A program made the position numbers and the translations under genes. Below are positions 34,194 through 45,461 of a DNA stretch of 64,000 bases, in pieces. Position 1 is the first letter of the stretch, and each line of letters starts with the position of its first letter. The stretch covers positions 1,612,001-1,676,000 of the forward strand of contig JACAAK010000005.1 of the NCBI GenBank assembly GCA_025093985.1, in the 5' to 3' direction. The stretch is from Calvatia gigantea. Lineage: Eukaryota > Basidiomycota > Agaricomycetes > Agaricales > Lycoperdaceae. The notes beneath the pieces are model-generated. The model searched no databases. It saw nothing but the letters and a program-made list of their open reading frames with translations, and was not told where the DNA came from.

Positions 34194-36660
34194 TATGGCT
34201 GCAGAACCCGCTTCGCCCACTGTATCGACCCAGGAGAAGGAAATTTCTTTACGAACGGAGGATGCACACAAAGTTCCTTTGTATAATCCTGATGTCGACG
34301 TCAGCGGAGTGGATGAGCGAAAGCTGAATGAGAAAAATTGATTGGTGGCTAATTCCATGGTTGTCGTTGTTATACCTCCTGAGTTTCCTTGACCGAACAA
34401 GCATCGGCAAGTAAGTCCTTTTGGAGCTGTTCGATGGCACAGAGATCACAGGCTTACCCGACTTTCCAGTGCGAAGGTGAGGCACCCCATATGCGATGGC
34501 CGGGGTAAATCAAAGATTTACTGGCGATCCAGTTATATCATATGCAAGAAGACCTTGGCATGGACGACAAGCAATATCTCCTCACTTTGACGGTGCGTTA
34601 GGGGACCCCTAGGACCCTCGTAGAAAGAACTGACAGTACGATATAGATATTCTTTTTCAGCTACGCGGTGTTCGAAGTTCCTTCAAATGTTTTTTTGAAG
34701 AGACTGCGACCATCCATTTGGCTTTCCCTTCTGATGCTGTTGTGGGGTGTCATGATGGTAAGAGCGGAATTATGGTGTGGCTTCTTAAGGCTAATTCAGC
34801 ATAGACGGTTCAAGGTCTCGTTCATAACTATGGTGGACTTTTGGGTCAGTGTCCATATCATTTGGCTCGTTACAGGACTCAATGTAAAACGTCTCAGGCA
34901 TGCGATGGATGCTCGGAATGATGGAGGCAGGTTTATTCCCAGGTGTTAATTATTACCTCTCTTGGTGGGTGTCGGGCTGGCTGATGTTCCACAACAGCTC
35001 ACTTATCTCATTTAGTTGGTACAAGCGATCGGAATTCGGCATTCGGGCAGCATTATTCTTCTCTGCAGCAACAGTATCAGGTGCTTTCGGTGGCCTATTG
35101 GCAGTGAGTATACCAGCATTCCCATCACCGGAACGCAATGACCTCCGTTACTGTAGGCCGCCATCTCGAATATGGATGGAATCGGTGGAAAACCCGCTTG
35201 GGCTTGGATCTTTAGTGAGTGCAGCAACTTTTGAATTGGCCAGTTATTGACTCCCCCCCAGTTTTAGAAGGGTTGGCCACAGTTCTCGTTGGCGTCGCCT
35301 CTTTCTTCGTTATCCAGGATTTCCCGGACACAGCGAAATTCCTGAACGAGGCCGAACGAACCGTCGTTATTCGACGTTTGCAGGAAGATGATCAGTTTAG
35401 TGCTGCCGGGGAAAAACTGCGATGGAAGTATATTTTCCAGAGCTTGTTGGATTGGAAGACCTGGGTAGGAAGTGTGTGCCAAACAGGTACTCTTGGTCAT
35501 TCGAGGCACTAATATTTGATCTCTGAACAGTGGTGGTATATATGGGCTGTGATGGGCCCTTGTATGCCTTTGCTTTGTTCTTGCCCAGTATCATCAACCA
35601 GGTGGGTTCATCCCAGTCCTTGAATGTCAGATGAATTTAACTGAATCTGGACCTCTCATCAGCTTGGTAAGGAGATATGCCGGCCCGTAACAAGTTGGGA
35701 AGGCTGACGGCGTTGCAATAGGATTCAAGGCCACTCCCGCGAATCTTCTGACCGTCCCAGTTTATGTTTTTGCCTGCATTATTACCTGTCTTGTCGGTTT
35801 TTCTGCAGATAGGTACGGACACAGAGGGTACTTCAACCTCGCCTTCCTTTGCCTCGGTGCCGCCGGCTATATCATCCTCATTGCTTCCCGCAATGCTGCT
35901 CTCTCTTACTTCGCTGTCTACATGGCTACCTGGTAAGTAGCATATCCCGTGTCCGCCAAAGCAAGCGTTGAATAGTCGTTCCAGTGGTATTTATCCCGTT
36001 ATTCGTGAGTTGTAATCAATCAGGGATCTTCCGGTCGCTCATCTAATACCAATCTCTTAGCCAACACCATGTGCGTTACCTGGGATAGGGGCGTGTTTAA
36101 TGTATTCTGACGTTTCTTCGACAGTGCCTGGGTATCGAACAACGTTGAAGGGTCTTACAAACGAAGCGTCACTCTGGCTATGGTTATCAGCTTGTGAGTT
36201 CCGGCCTCCTGATCAAGAGGTTGTTCTAAAAAATCTGTAGTGGCAACATCAACGGTGCTGTCAGCTCCAACGTCGTGCGTTCCCACTTATTTTCAAATTC
36301 ATATATAGCATTATTTTTAATCCTGTTTTCTCAGTATCGCGCCAGGGACAAACCATGGTATCCCCTTGGTCATGGTGCGTCACTACATCGCTCTTTTGGA
36401 GCATCCTACTGACATCTGTTATTCTCAATGAAGGCTTGGTATTGATGTACATCGGACTTGGTCTCATCTCGTCCACTATAATGTTGATTTTCCTTCGGCG
36501 CGAGAACGCAATCCGCGAACGCGGGGAGAGGGACGAGGTTATCGGTAAGGGTACGGAAGGCGACGAAATTAGGGCGCAGAAGAACGGGAGGTTTGCGACA
36601 GTGTCGGATGCGAAGAGGGAGAAAGGAGATCGCTGGAGTGGATATCGGTACACGCTTTGA
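34194..36660 (+). CDS. Second DAL5/TNA1-type MFS transporter, N-terminal frame disrupted
   Basis: Same family as the transporter at 11.8 kb, substrate unknown. MAAEPASPTVSTQEKEISLR starts at 34194 and runs to VDERKLN. An extra A at about 34327 pushes the frame to a stop, whereas +1 gives MRKIDWWLIPWLSLLYLLSF-LDRTSIGNAK. Either the base is an error or translation starts at Met 34328, which would remove only the cytosolic tail. Later motifs are intact: MQEDLGMDDKQYLLTLTIFF, EVPSNVFLKRLRPS, MMEAGLFPGVNYYLS, FFVIQDFPDTAKFLNEAER, GFSADRYGHRGYFN, PNTIAWVSNNVEGSYKRSV and the end GDRWSGYRYTL. At least 13 introns and exons of 7, 4, 20 and 10 nt (34470-34476, 35663-35666, 35985-36004, 36061-36070). Confidence 0.85.
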
Positions 36661-38394
36661 ACACCAATGTTCCTCAGGTGCGGTGGGTACGATAATGAGT
36701 TATGGATCCTGATGTGACAAACTATGTACCAGTATTTGTTCTGTGTGGAATGAATGACCGCTACCTGCCCACAGAGCCTGATTTACTTTAATGTTCCGGT
36801 ATACGCGGAGGCGAGTCCTTCCCATGAGGAGTAGGAAATGACGTTTGGTCCTGGCTGATCGTTCCACACGACGGAATTCGTCGCGTGTGCCGGACCGGAC
36901 AAGCGGTGCGCCACCGGATGTTGAGCTTGCCTATGATTGGTATGAGGGATGTTTGCGCAGCTGCGAGTGCAATGGGGTCGGAGGGGTCCGCACTCCGCAA
37001 CAGATTGCCCGGTCCTCACAGCCACCGGAACGGAAAGTGGGAGACAGGAAGATAGAGGGTTCGGATATTGAAATATGTCCAACGCAATGTCTGTAAGCAC
37101 GACATTGAGATGTTTCCGTGGACGAACTGCTAGAAATTACCGAAAACCCTACGTCAAGTTCCCTGGGCCGGGTGGAGGATGTCAATTTTGTTCATATTTA
37201 TTCGGATAATCTTATTTTCATTCAGCGTTGAATCATTAACCATTGGCCTGGGGTGAAGCAGTTGCGCCAGAAAAAGACCAGAGATGTAACATTGTGGGGC
37301 GGGACTACCACTCAGCGCTCAGCTGTGCAATGCCTTATCAACACCTTCAATGAAACAAATTCGGTCTTGCGGAGACCGGGCTACAAAAATAACGCTGTGG
37401 GTACCGCCACACCTGTTGAATGAACGTTTGGCACGTTTACGGATACAATCCAAAAAATGGTTTCGATTCGTTAAGCCCGACAAACCGGTTTGTTTGCCAG
37501 CATCAAAAGTGGGCGAGGTCAATTAAGAGTTTAAACGAACGATGGTTGGTGGCCATGGATGAGAAAATTGGGGACCAGAAAGGAATGGTCTATTCTCCTC
37601 AGCGTAGCCAGCGACTAGCCGCTAGGACCTCGGACCCTGGCCGAGACAGAACCTGAGGCATAAGGTCTAAGAAGTGGTGGTTTACGCGTTTACGTCTCGA
37701 AATGCCCTCCCTCAATTGACAAGAGAAGGAGGGGGTATGCCACAGGGTCTTCTGCGAATTTTAAACTTGTTGTCTGGGCAGGAAATTTCATCTACTGAAC
37801 ATGCGGGGATGCTTGAAGAGAAGTAGGTAGAATAATTACCATCTTCTCGTGTCAAGTTACGTGCAGAGTGTATGTGATGCGGTTCTGAGATATAACATTT
37901 ACCGATGCAACAGCAGGGAAATCAAAGTGTTATGTTGCCAACGTACAGGAAATGGGGAGATGAAGGGAAATGAGGCCACGTGGACCAGAAGTCGAACCAG
38001 TTCGATTTTGTGTCACCAGCAATGCGCCTTCTTTAGAACGCTGAATTGGCGTTCGACCTGATCGCGTTTGTGGAAAGGGAACACAAAATGTGCACATTCG
38101 TGAACTCAGAGTGGAAATTAGGGTCCTTAGGACCATTGCTGGGACCGAAGGACTGGTATAGGAAAGGTGCAGTAGATAAACCTAGGAGGGCCATTAGATG
38201 AAATGGTGGTAGTTTACGCACGTATGTCCTAAATCGTACCACAATTATTGTGGATCTAGTACCAATCAATTTTTTTGATTATCCCCTTTGGATATATATA
38301 CACCCTCGTCCACTGCATATTTAATAGAACATCCTACTCTCCGTCGACCCATCATACCAGCTCAAGTCCCTTCGCGCCACCTCTCTCAAACACC
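36661..38394. other. Intergenic, about 1.7 kb
   Basis: No frame with recognisable protein motifs. The right end is the ERG13 promoter (TATA box annotated separately). Inward-facing short frames overlap on both strands and look random. Confidence 0.4.
38292..38300 (+). promoter_or_regulatory. TATA box of the HMG-CoA synthase gene
   Basis: GGATATATATACACC lies about 100 bp before the ATG at 38395, with C/T-rich sequence (CCTCGTCC, CATCCTACTCTCCGTC) between them. Spacing and context fit a strongly expressed fungal housekeeping promoter. Confidence 0.5.
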
Positions 38395-40009
38395 ATGACT
38401 ATTCCCCTCGCTAACTCTCTTCTTGACGTCGAATTTCCCCGTCCCAAGGATGTCGGTGTCCTCGGTATGGAAGTCTACTTCCCTCGTCGCGTGAGTCAGT
38501 ATCCTTATAAGCCTGAGACGCGTCTAACTTATCAGGATTGCTCTAGTGTGTCTCCGAGTCTGACCTCGAGGAGTTTGATGGTGTCCCAAAAGGCAAATAC
38601 ACCATTGGTCTTGGGCAGGAGTACATGGCCTGGCCTGATGACCGCGAAGACATCAACTCTTTTGCTCTGAATGGTGCGCAGGTTTTGCATTCTTATTGCT
38701 TTCATGCTGAATATGTTTATAGCCGTTGCTGGTCTCCTCGAAAAATACAACATTGACCCCAAGTCTATCGGTCGAATTGATGTTGGCACTGAAACTATCA
38801 TAGACAAGTCGAAGTCCGTCAAGACTACTCTTATGGACCTCTTTGCCGAGTCTGGCAATACGGACATCGAGGGCATTGACTCTAAAAATGCTTGTTACGG
38901 CTCCACTGCCGCTCTCTTCAATGCCATTAATTGGATTGAATCGACCTCTTGGGATGGTCGTAATGCAATTGTCGTCGCTGGTGACATTGCTGTCTACGCA
39001 GAGGGTGCCGCTCGTCCTGCTGGTGGTGCTGGTGCATGTGCCATTCTAATTGGTCCTAATGCACCTGTTGTTTTCGAACGTAAGGTTACTCATTTTTTCA
39101 GCACCATGCCCTTTCTGATGTGGATATTCAGCTATTCACGGCAGCTACATGGCCAACACTTATGATTTTTATAAACCCCAGCTCTCCTCTGAATACCCGG
39201 AGGTCGACGGCCCTGTCTCTGTTGTCACATATATCGCGGCTCTGGACTCTGCTTATTCGGCGTTCAAGGATAAATACGCCAAGTATGCCAAACGTGTCGG
39301 GGCCAAGGCTGAGTTCTCCCTCGAGGATGTCGACTACGCCATTTTCCATAGTCCTTACGGCAAGCAAGCCGTCAAGGGCCATGGCCGCATGCTTTTCAAT
39401 GACTTCCTCTCCAACTCTACCGCTCCCCGCTTCGCCAACATTCCAAACCCTGATGCTTTCCTCAAGGCTACCCACGCAGAATCCCTTCGGGATAAAAACG
39501 TTGAGAAGACTTTTATTACCGCCGCCAAGAATGACTTTACTAAGCAGGTCGAACCTGCAATGGCCTGTTCCCGTCGCTTGGGTAACATGTACACCGCTTC
39601 TCTCTATGGTTGCCTTGCCTCCCTCCTTTCCAACGTTGAGCCTTCGGTACTAAAGGGGAAGCGCTTCAGTCTCTTTGCTTTCGGCAGTGGTTGTGCTGCC
39701 AGCTTCTTCACCGCCCGTGTGAAGGGTGATACCACCGAGATCTACACGAAGCTTGACCTCACCAACCGCCTGGCTCAAATGAAGGTCGTTCCCCCTCAAG
39801 AGTTCGTCGACGCTCTACATGTAAGTATTCATTTGGTGGCTAGCTTGAAATTTTTGCTCATTCATTTTCTGCAGCTTCGGGAGAAGAACCACAACTCTGT
39901 CAACTACGTTCCGGAAGGCTCCATCGACAATATCTGGCCTGGCGCTTACTACCTCGAGAGCGTTGATCACAAATACCGAAGGAAGTATGTCCGCACACCA
40001 AGCGCATAA
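38395..40009 (+). CDS. ERG13: Hydroxymethylglutaryl-CoA synthase
   Basis: Cytosolic enzyme condensing acetyl-CoA with acetoacetyl-CoA to HMG-CoA, the entry to mevalonate, ergosterol and isoprenoids. About 465 residues, near the family length. [17 protein letters not shown] opens the thiolase-like fold; [39 protein letters not shown] and [19 protein letters not shown] (catalytic Cys at 38893-38895) follow, with [69 protein letters not shown] and the end [14 protein letters not shown]. Five GT-AG introns; frame intact. Start 38395 is the ATG that gives the expected N-terminus; an earlier in-frame ATG-like codon at 38275 precedes the TATA box and is unlikely to be used. Confidence 0.95.
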
Positions 40010-40243
40010 TTAGCTATTGGATAATTTCTTTGTCCTTGGCGATTGGTTTGAGGCTGCATACATTACCTGACACTGAAAAGTTGCACCATTTAGTATAGCG
40101 TTGTAATTGCCCCTCGAGGGCTGTAATAATAGACCTGGAACATAATGTCTTTCATCATATCTGCTCGATCTGTAAGCACCACATTGGAAAGAGAAGGCTG
40201 GTGATGAGAATTGGCTAAAGGAGTGTTTTGATAACGTACTGTC

Positions 40244-42583
40244 ATGATCAACACATTGGAAAAACGTTCCACCAAGACATCAGTCAACTGTACAAAACTC
40301 GGAACCCTTGCCTCTTGTCATCCATTTACTCAACAGGTTGGACCATCTTGGCCAGGTGTATTCCAACGTACATCTATTTCTGACTTCGAGATCTATTTAG
40401 GTTGATGTTATCTTCCCATCCGAATGTATTGAACTCGAAAACCTGCTATCTAACCTTAGCACGAGATACGCTAGGGGGACTGCGGCTTTAGCCAACATTT
40501 TCGTCGCTGGACCCACCTTTGTGCGACCCTACGCTCCAGGGGAAGATCCCGGGAGGCAAGCATCAATATCTATTTTACGGACACTGCGGCTGAAATTAAC
40601 CCCTTTCCTTAAACATGTCCTACCTGTCCACTCTGTCCATCGCTGCTTGTGCTCTTAACCCTGGATCTTAACATCTTGCCCCAACATCACCTACCACTGC
40701 TATCACGTCCCGCAAACTGCTTGGGCTTTGATGTCTGGGACTCAACCCCCAGCTCGATTCTTGCGTTGTGTGTGGATCATGGCGCGCAAAGCGATGATGT
40801 GTGGTGTGTTGATACGCGTGGAGTCCTCACACTGTGCGTTTGCAAAAAGACGTACGAGAAACTGGGCCTCGTTGGCAAAAAGCTGCCGTTCAAGCATCAA
40901 AGTGATCGTTATGGTATGTAGATGATCCTTTCACTCTTTGCCCCACAAGTGGTCAGGCAGTCCGATCCCCACCTTCGTTGGACTTGTTGACATCCACGAA
41001 AAATGATACTGATCATAATGTAATGTTACGTCCCTTTTGCGAAACAGTGATATCATTACCATTACACGAAAATGCAGAATCTGCGACAGTACAGAAACGG
41101 AGACGGGACGCTCTCGAGTCATGGGATACTCAGATCAACGTCACCACTGGACCGACCTCCGGAGGTCCAAACTCGCAGAAGTCTTCAAACGGGGTATGGA
41201 ATGTTTTTTATTGTTCTGCGGCGGACAGCGGCAAGAATGGTAAGTCCTCGTTCTCGCTTTTTGTTCTTCTCAACTTGTCACCCCTTTCCGGCTCTCTGGG
41301 AGGTGGTAGGGTGCTTTACTTGGGGATCATCATTTAGTTTTCTGTAGGCCCACGACGTGCTCGGTTGGTGGTCTTTCGGGTTATACTATGTTTAATCCTT
41401 AATGATGCTAACTGACCGGCTGGTCCATCGTCGATCGGTGTTTAGCAGTTGGTTTGGGTCGGTTCGTTGCACTCCCCCATTTGGCCGCAACCGTTTGGGT
41501 TGTGAGTCCTTGTGGGTGCTCTCCCTGTGATATCCACCGTTCAGATCGGCTGTTTCTCCTGCTGTTCATCCTTTCTCAATTGTCTAACCACCTTGGGACT
41601 TCGCAACTCACCTTATTTTACCCATCGTGTAGATGGGTTAGACCATTGGACTACCCAAGTACCCGTATCTAACCCGGTAATCTACAAAGTCGCCTGTCAG
41701 ACGGCATACCTTGAAAACGTTTGGGTTCCTAACCCAGCTTCGGTACCTCCCCGCCCACAACCAAAACAAGAAGAAGAATTGGAGGACTGGGATCATAAGG
41801 TTTCTTCCTTGTTTGAATGGGTTGGTATGGCTGGAATCCATGCTCAAAGGTACGACACCCTCTTCCCTCCGGCTTTCAACGCCCAATCCGTCCTTGTAGG
41901 TTGCAAGCCAATGACCGTGTTGATCCGTACGTCGCTCTGTACGAACCTCCGGCTCCGAGCAAGATCGGGAATGTGACACATTTACGCTGGAGAGGGCTTC
42001 TCTCTCCGAGTTTCGTGCAGTCCGTGATTGATGCATCAGTGTAAGTTCGCACTCTCATCAAGGAACCCGCCCTTCTTTTTTTGTAGTTTTGTTTTGCTTA
42101 AGCGCCTCAGGAGCGCTGGGATCCCTACTTTCTAAAGCTCACTAACTTATTAATCGTTAGTTGCGTTCCGGTGCTGACTTAATTAGATGATCCGTTCCTT
42201 CACTTACTTCTCGCCTTCCACTTCTCTTTGATCCATTGATTCTTGATCACCCCATTAACGGTGTTTTCTTTTTAATAATCCCTCACAGGGCCTACCTTCA
42301 AGAGGGAAAAACTTCCGTCTGAAGCATTCACCGCCATTACCGGATACGGATTAACCAACTCTCCCATTGTCTACTTGCCACAGTCCCGAGGTGGCAAGTC
42401 GAGGAATAGATCAACATTCAGTGGCGTCAAGTTATCCCCAACCTGCTCCTCCGGCGCATCTGCCCAGGAAAGACGCAGAGGACACGTGGTGTTTGGTTTT
42501 GACGCCACCTGAGGGGATAAGGAAAGATGTAAAGAGTATCATAGTGGAAAGTGTGGGGCAATGGGACGTTCGTTGGGGCTAGG
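40244..42583 (+). CDS. RPP40: RNase P/MRP subunit p40 (Rpp40-like)
   Basis: Nuclear protein subunit of RNase P and RNase MRP, acting in tRNA 5' and rRNA processing. Recognised from HPFTQQ-VDVIFPSE over an intron, ENLLSNLSTRYARGTAALAN, GVLTLCVCKKTYEKLGLVGK, DRY-VISLPLHENAESATVQK over a long intron, RRRDALESWD, WNVFYCS, NVWVPNPASVPPRPQPK, KVSSLFEWVGMAGIHAQR, NDRVDPYVALYEPPAPSK, GNVTHLRWRGLLSPSFVQSV, PSEAFTAITGYGLTNSPIVY, and the end EDTWCLVLTPPEGIRKD...VGQWDVRWG. Two +1 shifts are needed in the last exon (about 42313 and between 42378 and 42420). The start MINTLEKRSTKTSVN is a guess from position, and the exon structure around 41240-41660 is unresolved. Confidence 0.8.
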
Positions 42584-43043
42584 ATGCTGTTAAATTACGT
42601 GCCCATACTCTAGGTAGCTCATTCAAAATGATTGCGTTGAATTACATGATCTATTGACACCGAGGAATGATGTGCGTTTATTTTATGTTGCAGATGAGGT
42701 ACCTAAGAGGCAGTTGTACAGTACGTTTAAAAGCACCAAACACAAGGATGATAGTCTACTAGGACAGAGTACGCACGACGTAGTACAACGAATAGTGTGT
42801 AAGGAACCTTTATGTGGACCAGCAGAGCATATAAGTAGAGCAGGAACGCATAAACAACTATAAGGAGAACATAGGAGTGCATATAAGAAACCAAAAAAGA
42901 ACAAAGGAAACAAAATTCTCAATCCAACATCAAGCCCAACCGTGCAAGCGGGGAAATGGAGAAAACGCAAGTCTAAATGAACCAACTTCTCTTCGCAGGT
43001 CATTTTTTATTAGGCTAGCGCTCATCAGCTTCAATAGCGGCGA
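42584..43043. other. Intergenic between convergent genes
   Basis: 3' UTRs of RPP40 and of the minus-strand Ser/Pro-rich gene. No coding sequence seen. Confidence 0.5.
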
Positions 43044-44019
43044 TCAAGTACAGCTACAGGAGCGTTGTACTGGTGCTGAGACATAGCCATGGACCTGGTA
43101 TCGATACGGCTGAGCGACAGTCGAGCACTGGGAGTTGGTGAGCGGACCATCGCGAGTAGGACTAACGGGAACCGGGACGCGATTCCAGGTATAAATACGT
43201 GGAGTTACGTTGGGTGCAGGGGAGGGGGTGGTGAAGGTATTAACGGAGGTCGGGTAAAAAACAGTCGGAGTAGAAGCCGAAGGGGTAGAAGGAGAGACAG
43301 GGCTGGGTAGCGAGGGCTCGCGAGGGATATTAATAGGGGTAATGCTAACCGTGCGACGAGAGACTGGAGAACGATGGACCAGCTCCTGCATCGATGCAGA
43401 AGTTGTCGCTGGCACAGGAGTGGGAGGAATCCGAGAAGGGACTGGAGGGACGTAAACAGAAACTGGAGATCCTCGAAGGTTAGTTGAAGATGAGTTTAAA
43501 TCTCCGGAGCCCGCGTATTGGCGGGCGATGCCAGTATGACGAGGGCCGCGATATATGATGCGAGCTGGACGACCTTGGCGTCTAGAATCGGACCCAGCTT
43601 CAAGGAAGCGTTGCTGCCAATCGACAGGGGTGTAAGCGCCGGCTAAGAGGGAAGCGGGATCATCGGCGCCAACAGCCATAGGAATGTCGTTGGTATCGCT
43701 GAGAGAACCAACAGGGCGGCTTTCGTTGTCGCGGCTGCTGGACGAAGCGGCAGAACTAGAGGAGCTGCTGTCTGCGACGCTCTCTAGGACAACGACATGG
43801 GGGGCTTCGTCGGTGTTGTCCACCTCGATAGGACTGTCGATGGGACCGTCGACGAAGCGCTCGAGCGGAGCAGTCTCTAAAGAATTCCTCTGAATCTGGG
43901 TCGAACTGGTTCCGTGCACTCCACTTCTCGCAGGGCACGTCGAGGGCATCAGCAGAGGGATCTAATTCCTCGCGGATGGCCGGTGCAGAGTACTTTTGTG
44001 AATAAAGCGCGCGACCCAT
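43044..44019 (-). CDS. Ser/Pro-rich hypothetical protein, one frame break
   Basis: Start MGRALYSQKYSAPAIREELD at 44019 runs through CEKWSARNQFDPDSEEF. Then a +1 step (extra base in the TTT run, + strand 43879-43881) continues LETAPLERFVDGPIDSPIEV and an uninterrupted frame to the stop at 43044, about 320 residues in all. A 49-nt intron with a weak GTGCCC donor could alternatively join the two frames. The middle holds a Ser run and PVDWQQRFLEAGSDSRRQGR, the second half is Pro/Ser/Thr-rich (PPVPSRIPPTPVPATTSAS), and the end is CSCT. No domain is recognised; probably disordered. Confidence 0.6.
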
Positions 44020-45461
44020 TTTTTTCAAATAAAATAAGAAAGAGGGAAGAAGAGGAGAAGAGGAAGGGAAGGGTATTTGAAGGGGGTATTAGTACAAGCC
44101 ACGCAAGATGATGGCTCTGAAGGAAGACGCGTTCTGCTTGGATTCCGGGGAAAACTCACTCCCCACATATTCAGGGCTGTTATTCCATATCAGGAAATCA
44201 CCCGCTGACTCATCAATGGTTCTGCCCCACTGCCCCGGCTTCCAATTACTATCTCAAGCTAGCATAGCAACAGCCTCATCATCATCATCATCAACACTTT
44301 ATCGATTTAGCTGATGTCCGCTGCTAGTGAAAGCCAATCAACTGCTTGCTGCACATTGCTCACCAGCGCCAGTCGACGTCTGGTCATCTCACGCACGTTG
44401 AGCGTCGCACAGGTTGTAGTGCTGGCGGTGCGGGTGTGTGGATCGCTTCTGCGAGTACCATCAATGCCAAGCCCTTCGTTTCCCATCTTGCTCAGCGTTG
44501 AACGCATGCGGGGCCGACAGCTACGGGTTTAGTTCTATAAACATATCTTCAGTAAGGATGGCAAGCACGCGTAGCTGAATACACATCGGAGTCAAAGGAG
44601 GGGCTTTACAAGACATAAATTTTACACAAATCCCATTGAAAGCCGTAGTGCAGAGGGTGGTTTCACGATCATAATCCTTGATTACCGGCGCAGGAATCGG
44701 CGTCAGTGCGGAGGTAAGGTCTATGCATCCACTCGCTTGCCCTTCGTTACTTCGAATCTCGGAGTACCGCTCTTCTTCCAACCTAGAATTAGCACGCTAA
44801 TCTCATAAATTCTTCTGCTACCGCAACCGTCTATCACACTTTTGACAACAAGTGAGACTTCGCCACACACTGTGAGAAGTAATTAGAGGCCGATCATAAT
44901 ATTTACGAGAACTAGGTGACCTTTCCTGTGGTGTACCAAAACGCCGGCAATTGGCCCTGAGAATGCAACAGCAGGCGAGGAAACCCCTCTATATTTAGCG
45001 ACCCTTAAATAACGGCCACGGATCCAAGACCATGCAGCAACCGTACAGTTTGTTGCGTAATGGACCTATATCTTGGAATATTTTGGCTGTTCGCCTAGGA
45101 AGAATATATTGGGGCGGTCCCGACGGGAAACGAGGGCGAGGTGAGATTCTTCCTGATCAAGATGTGTATTTCAACGCCGAGAGTCGAAACTGCGTCGTGG
45201 AGTACTTTTGGCATGTCAGAGCTTGAGTGAGGTGTGAGAGGTTATTTTGCCAGTCCTTAAAAAACAAGCTCTCAAAGGTGTTCCATAGACGTTGTGTCGT
45301 TGTAAAGATGCCCTGGTGCGATGGTTTAGATAAGAGCTCGACAACGACGAACTGCGCCGTGGTCTGCGCAAGTGCCGAGACGCGTCTTGCACGTGCCTCA
45401 ATACAACCGCCTTGGATGAGCAGTATAACTCCACTCATCTATCCTCACTCTTCTCTCCTCC
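44020..45461. other. Intergenic, with a short TCA-type microsatellite
   Basis: Contains an (ATC)n run near 44276-44293. Minus-strand frames at 44307-44507 and 44521-44781 are open but without recognised motifs. The right end is the VPS9 gene promoter, C/T-rich just before 45462. Confidence 0.4.

Noticed and set aside
11786..44019. A secondary-metabolite or nutrient-use gene cluster around the transporters and HMG-CoA synthase
   Set aside because: The two DAL5-type transporters are 20 kb apart, and the genes between them are housekeeping functions; no terpene cyclase, polyketide or peptide synthetase, P450 or dedicated regulator is present.
44276..44293. Short (ATC)n run considered as a repeat array or CRISPR-like signal
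   Set aside because: A simple trinucleotide microsatellite of about six units; no spacer structure.
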